Source: Jaltomata sinuosa (taxonomy: Eukaryota; Streptophyta; Magnoliopsida; Solanales; Solanaceae). Taken from it: 64,000 nucleotides of DNA. This document shows, one piece after another, positions 45,906 to 56,540 of this stretch (position 1 is its first letter; each line of letters begins with the position of its first letter). The notes under the pieces are model-generated. The model was not told the origin of the DNA, searched no databases, and saw nothing but the letters and a program-made list of their open reading frames with translations. A program made the position numbers and the translations under genes. Location of the stretch: the NCBI GenBank assembly GCA_003996215.1, contig QJPP01000049.1, positions 186,001 to 250,000 of the forward strand, read 5' to 3'.

Positions 45906-46194
45906 AGGGAGGAATAGAGATGGGATTCGTATTTGGAAGAAGATCTATCCCAAAGTTGATCTACTTTTCGGGAGGGACTCTGAGAAAATCCTCGAGAAAC
46001 ACTTTTGGGAACTCATTCATAACAGGAACAGACTGAAGAGATGGGTTTTTGTACTACGTGTCCATAACTAAAACTATGTGATAAACATAACCCTTTGAAG
46101 TCATTTTCCTAGCCTTAAGATAAGATATGAAATGACCTTTCAAGGAAGGAGGACTACCTTGACATTCTAAAATGGATTCATTTGGAAACTTGAC
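45906..46194 (-). pseudogene. D1 protease-RT linker, truncated
   Basis: Encodes FPNESILECQGSPPSLKGHF, SYLKARKMTSKGYVYHIVLV and MDT (46054-46194), then a decayed PEKEINFGIDLLPNTNPISI. The catalytic protease region and gag are missing: at 46194 homology stops and plus-strand sequence of another element follows. Confidence 0.87.
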
Positions 46195-46408
46195 TGTTGA
46201 GGAGGGTGTAAAGCAGGCGGAGGAAGCACCAACTGGAGGTTCAGACCTTCCCCCTATCACACCCACAGTATTTCAGCAAGTGTGGTCCTTTCTGAGTGGG
46301 CTAGTTGGTGCTGGATCCAACCCCATGGGGACTGCAGATTAGGTTCTGGGTACTCAGCCAGCGGCTACTACAGCTCTTAGAATGGATTCGGCATCGGGCA
46401 TTGTTGGT
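46195..46408 (+). pseudogene. Fragment of chromovirus Gag N-terminus, plus strand
   Basis: Encodes EEGVKQAEEAPTGGSDLPPI, TVFQQVWSFLSGLVGAGSNP, a stop, VLGTQPAATTALRMDSASG. This matches the N-terminal Gag of element B (VFQQVWAFLSELACTGPNPS, IDVASG at 52590-52805), but in opposite orientation. About 210 bp, no LTR attached. Confidence 0.75.
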
Positions 46409-47264
46409 TGATTTCCACCCACACGCAAGTGTACATGGTCGTCTAAGTAATATGAACTAGTTTGTCCGCTTATCGTACCCAAGAGACTTGTGACATAACA
46501 AATATTCTACCTTATTCGTACATAGATTAAATACGCAAGTATGAAAGTAACTCACATATGATTTTTTGTAGTAGTTAACGAATTAAAATAAATTGACAAA
46601 ATGAATTGCGAATAAGTAATGATTGTTGATTCCAAGTTTAGAGAGAATTCCAGGGTTACAACTTTATTACATAATCCTAAATAGCAATCACGTGAATTAA
46701 CTTGTTCATTCACCTAGTTATTGATTTCGAAGTTGATATTACAACTATGGTCTCTCGAGCCTCTAGTTGCCTATTCAAAATAGTATCACAACTACATCAT
46801 TGAGCGGGGATGTGACATCTTATTTTAAAAGCATTTATATTTCTTCCCGTATGAACCAAGCAAGGCGTTCTAGGTATATCTCTATCCTAGTCGCTAACCT
46901 ACCCCTTACGTTACAAAAAAGAGGTCTTGCTCCTTATATTCCTCGGTCTACCTTGTTGATTCCTCTCTCGAGTTTACAACAAGGTTATATGTTTATTTTA
47001 ATGGCGGCCAAGCATCAAAATACTAAATCAGGAATATAAGAACAACTAATAGTGGTAAACGAACAATCAATTCACATTCAATACTAAATAGTCATGCATT
47101 TGTAGCCATAACCCCAGAACAAGGGTTCTTAGCAACTCATACTACAACGAAGAACAAAGATAATATTATTTTCATCCAAAGTATGACTAAGAAAAAGGAA
47201 GAAGAAAAGAAACCTAATGGTGAACTCTATTCTTGCCTCTTGCTCTCCAAAATAATGACGTCTT
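46409..47264 (-). repeat. Possible antisense Athila-type LTR fragment
   Basis: Non-coding. On the minus strand it ends ...ACACTTGCGTGTGGGTGGAAATCA, resembling the CGTGCACTTGCG...ATCA end of Athila/Tat-type LTRs; the left edge at 46409 fits an LTR tip. The rest has no similarity to other LTRs in the window, and open frames in it show no domain. The identification is weak. Confidence 0.4.
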
Positions 47265-48409
47265 TCATTGCATAATATTTCATAACTTGAAAACTTGCAT
47301 GGCACTAGTTCAATTTCATAATACATATACTTTCATAAAACATAGGAACTAGGCATGCACTTGTTTGAAATTCCTGCACACATGCTATCAAATACCTAAT
47401 TAACTTGAATCAATTTATGCATATAGAATTTGCCATAATAAGCCTTCAATTTGAAATAGGAGTTCATATGTAAGAACCCATGCTAAATTATGCAATTTAG
47501 TAGTAATTTGAGAATAAAATCATGAGAAGGAAATTTATAGAAAAACCCATAAGAATTGGGTAAGAACCCTAATTTAAAAGTTCATGAAATCAAAATAAAG
47601 ATTTGGGGTTTTGGGCACAAGGGTGAAAGAAACCCATTGTTGAATACCCACATACCTTGATTGAAGGTAACCCACTTGAAATTAAAAAGAAAAAGAGACT
47701 TGACCTTGGAGCCTGAGACTTGGAGCTTGAAGGAGTTCTTTTCCTTTTTGGGAGATGAATGAGGTAATGAGAAGGGACTTAGGCTAATAGGGTTAGAAAT
47801 CATGCTAAGAATGGCCAAAACAACCTCACTTAGGAGTTATAAGGGTGGGTAATTATAAAAATACCCCTGGGATTTAATTAAGAAAAAATGATAAAAAGGG
47901 TCGTCTTCAAGAATCACAGGTCGGTTCCACGGGTCTTAGTTTGAACCACGACTCGTGGTTCCCACTCATGGTTCCTGGCCAAATGACCAAACTGCAAAAG
48001 ACATTCTACGGGTCAACAGAACGGACCCGTAGAAAGGATTACAATTCGTAGAACCAATTTGTCATTTCTAAGGGTTTTGGAAGGCCTCTGATCATTTTCC
48101 ATGAGTCAATAGGACAGATACATAATTCAAACCATGGTCCGTAGTCTTGACTCGTGGTTCCTGGGAATAAGTCATCCATTAGGTCTGGTTCCACGAATTG
48201 ATAGGACGGGACATAAACTAAACTATGGTCTGTAGAACCAACTTGTGGTTCTCAGGCCAGAGACTGATTCTGGCAGACTTAAATCACATATTTACTCCAT
48301 GACTCGTGGTTCGAACAACGGTCCGTGGTTTGGATCCATCATTTCTTGAAAGTTCAAAATTTTCAGATTTCTTAAGGTTAAAAGCTGGGTCGGGTTTCAG
48401 GGTGTTCTA
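47265..48409 (-). repeat. D2 3' LTR, left part missing
   Basis: Matches D1 LTR from about 41730 to 42873 (roughly 95% by eye over a 190-base sample), including the mutated tip TAGAACACCC. The first 980 bases of the D1 LTR (40752-41730) have no counterpart here. Confidence 0.9.
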
Positions 48410-48642
48410 ATATCTCGCCCTTGGGATCATTCATTTCCAAATGAAGACTAAGAAAGTAAACTTGGAGAGAACGACAACCCAACCAAAAACAAAACATGGA
48501 AACCAAGGAATAAACATGAAAACTGAACTTTTCAACTTAAAACATGACTGAATCAACTTTGAAAACTTGCATGCATGCCAAGATCATGAGAAAAACTGAT
48601 GGAATAGAGTAGGATAGATGTACTAATGAGTAAACTACTACC

Positions 48643-50220
48643 TCAAGCGGAAACTGGATCGGAAGGTAAGAGATGAGGGTACTTGGCTTTCATGGATGCT
48701 TCTGCTTCCCAAGTTGCTCCCTCAACAAGCTGATTCCTCCAAAGAACTTTTACCAAAGCGGCTTCTTTATTTCTCAACCTCCAAATATGATGATCAAAAA
48801 TCTCCACAGGAACCTCCTCATAAGTAAGACTATCCTTCACACTCACATCCTCCAAAGGGACAATCAAGGTCGGATCACCAACACACTTCTTCAACAAGGA
48901 ACTATGGAAAACTGGATGAACCGCTTGTAAATCCGATGGCAAATCCAACTCATAAGCAACTCTACCAACTCTCCCCAAAATCTGATAAGGACCTACAAAA
49001 TGGGGACTAAGCTTTCCTTTCTTGCCAAATCTCATGACACCCTTCATGGGTGACCCCTTCAGAAAAACCCAATCATCAACCTCAAATTCCAATTCCATTT
49101 TCCTCACATCCGCATATGATTTTTGACAACTCTGAGAGATCTTCAACCTCTCCCTAATTAGTTGAACCTTCTCCATAGTCTCATGAATGAAATTTGGATC
49201 AATTAAGGCTGCCTCATCTACCTCAAACCAACCTATAGGAGACCTACACCTTCGACCATAAAGTGCCTCATAAGGAGCTATCTGGATGCTAGAATAAAAG
49301 CTGTTATTGTAGGCAAACTCGATAAGAGGTAAGTGATCATCCCAATTACCTTTGAAGTCAATCAAGTAAGCCTCAACATTTACTCCAAGGTCTGAATAGT
49401 ATGGTCCACCTGGCTATCCGTTTGTGGGTGATAAGTTGTGCTAAGCTTCACCTGCGTACCAAGACCCCTTTGAAACAATCTCCAAAACTGAGGAGTAAAG
49501 TGAATACCTCTATCTGAAATGATGGACAATGGGACACCATGTAAGCTGAATATCTCCCGAATGTGGAGTCTGGCATAATCATCTGCTGAATTAGTAGTCT
49601 TAAAGGCCAAGAAGTGGGATGACTTAGTCATCCGGTCGACGATAACCCTAATGGAATCATGTGGCCTTCAAGTACGAGGCAAACCTATGATAAATTCCAT
49701 ATTGATCGCTTCCCAATTCCAAGTAGGAAGGTCAATGTCCTGAGTCATGCCACCCGGTTGCTGATGCTCTACCTTTACTTACTGACAGTTGGGACACTTA
49801 TCCACAAAACCTCCTATGTCCCTCTTCATACCATTCCACCAATAGACTCCTCATAGATCATGGTACATCTTGGTGGCACCGGGGTGAATAGAATATCTGG
49901 AACTATGAGCCTCAGTCAAAATCTGCTATCTCAACCCATCTATATTTGGCACACACAATTGACCCTGATAACGAGGCACACCATCTCCCCCTAGAGAGAA
50001 AACCTAAACTCTTTGCTGATGGACCGCACCCTTTAGCTGAAGCAAAATAGGGTCACTGTCTTTCTTTGCCATCACTTCAGCTACCAAAGATGATTTGGAA
50101 CCATTCTGAATAATAACACCACCTTCTGTTGAGTCCATAAGGCGAACTCCCAACCGAGGGAGCCTATGAACCTCCTTAACCAATTCCTTCTTTCCGTCTT
50201 CAACTAAAGACACATTACCC
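48643..50220 (-). pseudogene. D2 integrase with chromodomain
   Basis: Longest integrase frame of this family here, 240 residues (48643-49365): IDFKGNWDDHLPLIEFAYNN, APYEALYGRRCRSPIGWFEV, KGSPMKGVMRFGKKGKLSP, LPSDLQAVHPVFHSSLLKKC, the chromodomain-like YEEVPVEIFDHHIWRLRNKE and LVEGATWEAEASMKAKYPHL. Upstream in other frames: KSSHFLAFKTTNSADDYARL, SIISDRGIHFTPQFW (second catalytic D) and YHPQTDSQVDHTIQTLE, where the catalytic E (usually AERTIQ) is D. Shared stops with D1 at CPNCQ* and LPRT*. Confidence 0.94.
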
Positions 50221-51154
50221 ATGGACAATCTACTAAGTGCATCCACCACGACATTTGCCTTACCCGGGTGGTAAAGCACACTCATATCATAATCCATAAG
50301 AATATCAAGCCATCTCCTTTGATGCAGATTCGATTCCTTTTGAGTGAACACATACTGAAGACTCTTATGATCGGTGAATACATCCACGTGGACACCATAC
50401 AAGTAGTGTCTCCAAATCTTCAAAGCAAAACCACTACTGCTAACTCAAGATCATGAGTAGGGTAGTTCTTCTCATGGATCTTAAGCTGTCTCGAAGTATA
50501 AGAAGTCACTTTACCATGTTGCATCAAAACACAACCCAAACCAATCCTATAAGCATCACAATACACTACAAAATCATATAGGCCCTCGGGTAGAGCCAAC
50601 ACTGGAGCTGTGGTCAATCTAGTCTTCAATTCCTGAAAGTTCCTTTCGCAAAGGTCAGACCACTGAAATTTTACCTTTTTCTGAGTCAATCGAGTCAAAG
50701 GGGCAACAATAGAAGAAAACCCTTCCACAAACCTCCTATAGTAACCAGCCAAACCCAAAAAGCTTCTAATATCAAATGGGGAAGTTGCTCTAGGCCAGTT
50801 CTTTACTGCCTCTATCTTTTGAGAATCAACTCGATTACCATCCCTAGTTACAATATGGGCCAAAAAAGAAACAGACTGCATCCAAATCTCACACTTGCTA
50901 AACTTTGCAAATAACTGCCGGTCCTTGAGAGTTTGCAACACCACTCTCAAATGGTCCGCATGCTCCTCCTCACTCTTAGAATAGATGAGGATATCATCAA
51001 TGAAAACAATCATAAACATATCCTGATACTATTTGAACACACGGTCCATCAAATCCATAAAAGGTGCAGGAGCATTCGTTAGACCAAAAGACATCAAAAC
51101 AAATTCATAATGACCATACCGAGTTCTGAAGGTTGTCTTCAGAATATCACACTC
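50221..51154 (-). pseudogene. D2 RNase H and reverse transcriptase, truncated
   Basis: Open frame 50420-51019: FMIVFIDDILIYSKSEEEHA (catalytic FIDD), FAKFSKCEIWMQSVSFLAHI, IRSFLGLAGYYRRFVEGFSS, FQWSDLCERNFQELK, FVVYCDAYRIGLGCVLMQHG, EKNYPTHDLELAVVVLL, then the one-base deletion shared with D1 and the frame KIWRHYLYGVHVDVFTDHKS. RT homology ends at 51154 (CDILKTTFRTRYGHYEF), before the finger and palm N-terminal part, and joins an LTR stub. Confidence 0.93.
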
Positions 51155-51171
51155 GTGGTCACACTGAAGGC

Positions 51172-51283
51172 TGACCATACCGGTCCACTCCATGACTCGT
51201 GGTTCGAACCCGTCATTTCTGGAAAGTTTATAACTTTGAGATTTCTTAAGTTTAGAAGTTGGGTTGGGTTTTTGGGTGTTACA
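51172..51283 (-). repeat. LTR stub at right edge of complex D
   Basis: About 100 bases like the start of the D LTR (minus strand TGTAACACCCAAAAACCC... to CCACGAGTCATGGAGTGG). It retains the original TGTAACACCC tip lost in D1 and D2. What remains of the 5' LTR; the rest of it, the PBS, gag and protease are gone. Confidence 0.8.
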
Positions 51284-51840
51284 ACTTGGATTTGTAGAGT
51301 CACTATTTTAGCATTACAGTTCAACACAACATGGTATGGAGATAGCCATGTTATACCCAAAATAACATCAAAATCTAGCATATCCAGAATAACTAAATCT
51401 ACCTAAGTCTAAAAGCCCACATAAACCACAAGACAAGTATGATATACATGGGTTACTACCATAGACTTCCGAATCGGGGTAGAAACATGAATAAGGGAAT
51501 CAAGGATATCACAAACCAAATCTAGACCCAAAGCAAATTTTACAGAGTCAAACAATATAGAATCCATTCGGTCACAGACTAGAATTGTACCTTCTATCAC
51601 AGCATCCGATGCTTCGGCTAGATCTCACCCCAGGAATGCATAACAATGGTCCCTATCATCAATCCGAGCAACCTCTCTGGATGGCTGTGCTACTCCCTTG
51701 CCTGTGCCACCATTTCCTCTGTTCTCACCACCTCCCTGAAAATTACCTCGCCCACCCTATGGACGACCCCTGCCATTACCTCCTCCACCTGCCAAAACTA
51801 CTGCCCTGGTCTGCTGCTGAGTCTAATTTCTTGCCTGCCT
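51284..51840 (-). pseudogene. Element B protease region
   Basis: Frame 51409-51600 carries VIEGTILVCDRMDSILFDSV, FALGLDLVCDILDSLIHVST, MVVTHVYHTCLVVYVGF; then DLVILDMLDFDVILGITWLS (second block, usually GMDWLS), PYHVVLNCNAKIVTLQI up to the D insertion. The canonical D-S-G-A-T-H-S-F active site has changed to FDSVKFA-like. Would process Gag-Pol. The open frame at 51139-51381 reads through from B into the D LTR and is chimeric. Confidence 0.87.
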
Positions 51841-53080
51841 GTGAGGGCAATCCCTCTTGAAGTGACCTAGATCTCCACAATAAAAACATTTATGGAAAAT
51901 AGTAGGCCTCCTAGTAGAAGTATAAGAATACCCTGTCCCCTAGAAGCTGAAAACTACTGACTAGCCCCTGGGCGACCACCTGTAGAAGTTGACAGGGCTG
52001 ACTGAATAGGACTAATATAATACACTTGCTGACTGTGACCCTTGGAGTAAGAACCACTGAAATTACCTTCGTTTTGGGACTTCTTGGATAACATCTTAGC
52101 CTGTCCAACCTGCCTGACCCCCTACAGTTTCTTTACATAGTTAGTCACCTTATTAAAACTCTTCCCTGTCGAGGTTATATTCACAGAAAAAACCTGCAAC
52201 TCAGTATTCAGACCCTTCACATACAAATGAATCCTCTCTTCCTCAATACCCAGAAGTGAGGTAGCATAACATGACAAGGCATGAAATTTAGCCTCGTAGG
52301 ATGAAACAGACATGTTACCCTGCTCAAGGGCAAGAAACTCGTCCTTTTTGCAATCTCTCAAAGTGCGAGGCACAAATTTCTCTGAGAATAGAGCATTAAA
52401 TTATGCCCAAGTCATCGGAGGCAAAGCTGATTGCCGATACTCTACATGATCCCTCCACCACTGGTTGGCGTCACTTTGAAGTTGAAAAGTAACAAATTCT
52501 ACCCCATGCTGCTGCATAATGCCCAACTTATGTAGCCTATCATAGCAGTCCAGAATAAACTCAAAATCATCCTCTTTCTCTATACTCTAAAAGGTCAGAG
52601 GTTTCAGTTTTAAGAATTTGGTCAGCATCTCGTGCTCAGCCCCGGTCATAATAAGGACTAGCATCAAATGAAAGAAAGCATCAGTACCTGATGCCACATC
52701 TATTTTAAGAGCAGCTGCAATAGCTGGTTGAATGCCTGGAACCTGATCCTCTATACAACTAGGGTTGGGTCCAGTACATGCCAGTTCACTTAGAAATGCC
52801 CACACCTGCTAAAATACCTTGGGTGATAAAGGGGGAAGGACTACACCTCTAGCCGGTGTCGCTCCTCCTGTTCTACGCCCTCCTCAAGTACAACCTCAAC
52901 CTCCTCCTCAACAGAATCTTGGGGTGGGGGAGGGGTCGCCGCCCTTTGCTCTACCACTATTTAAACTCCACCGCTGGTGGGTATTGATCTTTCTCTGCCC
53001 CTGCCTCTTTCTCTCCCTCTGGCTGCTAGTTCCGCCACTGGAACCATCACTCTTGCTCCATTATGTTTGGTGTTAACCAT
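51841..53080 (-). pseudogene. Element B Gag
   Basis: Start ATG at 53080 (MVNTKHNGARVMVPVAELAA), typical of chromovirus Gag and downstream of the PBS. An Arg/Gly/Glu-rich segment follows, then stops, VWAFLSELACTGPNPS (52587-52805), the capsid core with FVTFQLQSDANQWWRDH and LRDCKKDEFLALEQGNMSVS, YEAKFHALSCYATSLL (52122-52373), and a zinc knuckle CFYCGDLGHFKRDC at about 51848-51890. Multiple stops and frameshifts. The opposite-strand proline-rich frame 52819-53076 is a shadow of this region. Confidence 0.9.
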
Positions 53081-53282
53081 CTACTAACAAAAGAGTGAAA
53101 GAAGTTAGATATCAATTTGTATCACCAGATAACAATTTGAATCAAGTTATAGCACGAAGGAAGAAAGAAGAGATAGTTTTCTAAAGTCCTATAGCCTCTC
53201 AAATAAAAGTACAGATGTTTCTGTACCATTCTGCAAGACTCTACTAGACCCATTTTGGTATGATAAGATCAACGAACCTAGG

Positions 53283-53294
53283 GCTCTTATACCA
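53283..53294 (-). other. Primer-binding site of element B
   Basis: Minus strand TGGTATAAGAGC, one base different from TGGTATCAGAGC (initiator tRNA-Met type), four bases inside the 5' LTR, the same spacing as in element P. Confidence 0.88.
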
Positions 53295-53298
53295 TCTT

Positions 53299-55519
53299 TT
53301 CCATGACCCAAACCGCCATGAGTAGAACCCACTCATAACCCCTCGAATGAGCGAACCCAAACACAATCAACACTTAGTGAAATTAACAGCTCAAAACCAG
53401 TTGCATCAATTTAAACTAGCATTCATAGCCAAAATACTAATAAATAAGATCCTGCGAAAGGATACCCCTAGAATATGAAAGTCGTGTACCAAAATATTTA
53501 CTAATATCCAGAGAATGGCGATGCAACCCTAAAAAATAAGGAAATCTAAGTATGAAACAATGGACTAGAATCGATGAAACCATGGTAGCCTGAAAGAAGC
53601 AGCTCACCCTTGGATTCTGGAAATATTGGGACTACAACTGAGGTCGCGTAGCAGCCATCGGAATATGTCTTGTACTCACAAAAGGAAAGCAAGTACAATA
53701 TCAGTACATAAAAACACAATGTACTGGTAGGATCATCGGCTAGCTCCCATAAACAACATATGAACAATAAACCAAAGGTGAGTAAAGTAAGACAAACATG
53801 CATAAATAAGCCAGCAATATAATCCCAGACTCTTAGTTTTTCTTCTAACTTACCAACTACAAGAAATAGGTCCAACAACCACCACCACAACAACAAATGC
53901 AAATACGACCACCCTTTTTCAAGTAACCCATACCAACCAAGGATCTCTAGGACAACATCTAAGTGTTCAACATGCAATTTTTGGTCTACATAAGGACCAA
54001 CCCCACATTTAAGTATACAACTAATCGGGCTCTCATGGACCAACATGCAACAATCACAATTTTAATGATTAACCCAGTCCACTCATGGAACTATCGACAA
54101 AACATATTCAACAAGTATAAATAAACCCGTACCAGGCATGATACCTAAGCCAACTATTATAAAGCCTGTACCATGCATGGTACCTAAGCCAATCGATATG
54201 TATCCTGTACCTGGCGTTGTACCCAAGCCAACCAATAATTTTCCCATATCAGGCGTGGTACCTAAGACAACCAAATGTCACACACAATCCAATAATCAAC
54301 AATTAATGAACAAAATCACACTTGTAAAACAACAAGCAACAAATCAGGTTCATTTCACATGATTGACAACCAAATATTTAGATATTCATAATTCCATTTT
54401 CTAACCATGCAATGCACATACAATACTAAGCGACAGTTATATGAACACATATTGAATTATGAAAAACAACAACCATCACCTGCCTCAAATAGCTTGAAAG
54501 CTCTACTAGACCGGAGTCTTACTAATTTCTGAAGTTTTTTCTTGTTCTTGGTCTAAAAATAATTACAAAGTATACTATGATCAGTCCAAATGGCCTAATA
54601 ATACCTGGATTATACTCAAATCCTAATTTGCAGGCCAAACCATGATCATTCCACCCATCCCAGGACTTTTCCACCATTAGTTTGCCTAAAACTACCATTT
54701 TTCTGGATTCATTAAGAAATTTATGGTGAATAGATCATAATTGAACAACAATAAAAAAGACCCAAGAACCTTTACGCCCCAGAATCCCCATAAAACTGGA
54801 TTCTACCATCTTAGGTCTAATTAAACCTTCCCCCAAGCCTGCAATTATCGATTCTAATACCCGGAAATTGAAGTACTAAAGTAGGAAAGCAAAATCCTTA
54901 CCTTTAGAAAGAAAAATGGTAGAAATACGAGTTGAAATCGCCCAATTCTCCTCTGCCCTTCTCCAAAATGTTCTTGAGAATTTTTGAATATTTTTGGGGA
55001 AGTTTCTGCATTAACTGTGACTTATTCTGCTATAGTGGTCCCCACACTGCTATAGCGGCAGCGTCGTAGCAGAACCCACCCGCTATGGCGGTGCTGACCT
55101 CCTTGACTTTCGCTATAGCGAGAAATATTCTGCTATAGTGGTTATTGCAGTGGAGAGGTGTTAACTGCTATAGTGGCAGAACATCAAAAAATCTCTCAAA
55201 GTTGCTCATTTTACAACACACTTCAAAACCAGATGTTCCGAACCAACCTTTTTATGTCAACTTTGATATCGAGAGTTCTACTCACCCGAATTCACTTCTG
55301 AAAAGTCCCCCGGGCTCCTTAATGTCTTAGATAACGGAAAAACTAGCTCAACATAAGATATTTTACTCAATCCTTTCTCGGATTTCCCTAGATCATACCT
55401 CGCTCTGAATCTGTCCGTGACTAGACTAGCCCAAAATTTTCAACTCCCAAACCCGAAAGTTTTCTAACCTAAAACTTCGCACGAATGGTTTACCCATAAC
55501 AACGGAATAGGTCATTACA
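53299..55519 (-). repeat. 5' LTR of element B
   Basis: Minus-strand start TGTAATGACC at 55519; end near 53299 before the PBS. Collinear with 15003-17235, including the 39-bp tandem repeat (54131-54286) and the CTATAGCGGT array (55017-55175). Open frames across it are repeat by-products. Confidence 0.92.
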
Positions 55520-55524
55520 CTTGA
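55520..55524. repeat. Right target-site duplication of element B (CTTGA)
   Basis: CTTGA follows the LTR tip TTACA and matches 14998-15002 exactly. Confidence 0.85.
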
Positions 55525-56288
55525 GGAAATCATTAGGGAGGAGAATGAGGTTTTATGTGCTTTGAACAAAGATGAAAGATCAAATGTATGATTTAGATAC
55601 TAAATCAAATATGTTGTTATTAACTTTCTCTTCTACTTCTTGTCTTACGACGAATTCTCACACTCACTTTCTATAACAAAATTAACGAGTCACCTCTCTT
55701 ATGTCTAATTAAATCTGAGCATAGACAAGGTTATATAACACTTCTCTATGATAAATAAGACTAATCTTTTTTTGGGCATTTTTCGTCCTTAAGAATATCT
55801 AAATATAAATTTCCCATGACTCATTTTATTGACATTTATGTCTTCATTTTTTCTACATAATTTTCTATCTAATTGAGTTTTAAAAGGCCTCATACATTAA
55901 ATATTCACTAGTAAGAATTAATCCATGTAACTTTGCAATATATCTCCATTAAATCTTTGATTCAGATATAACGTTTTCTATGGATACTTAATTACCAATA
56001 GTTATGGTGCACAATCTTTCTTTTTGGGCATGGAGTTTTTCAATTGTTGTACCCTTGTGCATATTTTATTGTGCACTAAAAGAATAGTTGGTGCCACAAA
56101 TATTGTGTATGCTATTACTTATTAAGCTTTTCATTCAGTAAATTAGTTATTGGTATTCTATATTGATTCCAAGCAAGAACGTAATATGTGGGATTTTAAT
56201 TTATTTTCTTACAATTATCATTTGTAGTTTTCCATTATTTTTGCATGTACTAGAAGGTTGTTAGTTTTAATTTTACCTTTTATTTTAG
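55525..56288. other. AT-rich spacer, probable host DNA
   Basis: No coding frame, LTR or tandem repeat I can support. Continuous with 14143-15002 once element B is removed. Confidence 0.55.
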
Positions 56289-56290
56289 TA

Positions 56291-56538
56291 CTCCCTCCGT
56301 TTCAAATTGATTGGTCTATTTTAATTTGGCACGGAGCTTAATAAAATAAAGAAGACTTTTGAATCTTGTGGTCTTAAATTAAAGATACGTCAAATATAAC
56401 AAAATACCCTCTAATCTTGTGGTCTTAATCATGTCATGGAAAAAGTTGAAATTAAAGAGTTGCTAAAAAGAGAAAGAATCATTCTTTTTAAAATAGACTA
56501 AAAAGAAAAATAGGTCAAAAAAATTAAAACGGAGAAAG
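56291..56538. mobile_element. Stowaway-type MITE
   Basis: About 248 bp with inverted ends: CTCCCTCCGTTTCAAA at the left and TTAAAACGGAGAAAG at the right (complement of CTTTCTCCGTTTTAA), flanked by TA on each side (56289-56290 and 56539-56540). The CTCCCTCCGT tip and TA target are typical of Stowaway elements moved by Tc1/mariner transposases. No coding capacity. Confidence 0.88.
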
Positions 56539-56540
56539 TA

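Larger units (their letters stand above)
40752..51283 (-). mobile_element. Chromovirus complex D with internal duplication, inserted in B
   Basis: Left border TGTCATGCC (40752), right border GGGTGTTACA (51283); flanks are ACTCG (40747-40751) and ACTTG (51284-51288), a 4/5 target match. Inside are two truncated minus-strand copies, D1 (40752-46194) and D2 (about 47265-51154), separated by 1.07 kb of other retroelement fragments, and a short LTR stub (51172-51283). Removing 40752-51283 joins B protease to B RT. Confidence 0.88.
15003..55519 (-). mobile_element. Ty3/gypsy chromovirus B, split by three nested insertions
   Basis: Four minus-strand pieces (55519-51284, 40751-39972, 27367-26136, 17910-15003) are collinear as LTR, PBS, gag, protease, RT, RNase H, integrase, LTR and are bounded by a perfect CTTGA duplication. 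They total about 9.2 kb; roughly 230 bp of RT and 240 bp of integrase are missing at the E and A/F boundaries. The two LTRs differ visibly (about 85% identity by eye over a 170-base sample), more than those of P, agreeing with B being the old host of the nest. Confidence 0.9.

Noticed and set aside
46767..47039. 90-residue plus-strand open frame
   Set aside because: No domain, in LTR-like DNA, no start context or neighbour to support a gene.
52819..53076. Proline-rich frame on the plus strand
   Set aside because: It is the complement of the Gly/Arg/Glu-rich N-terminal region of B Gag (start at 53080, minus).
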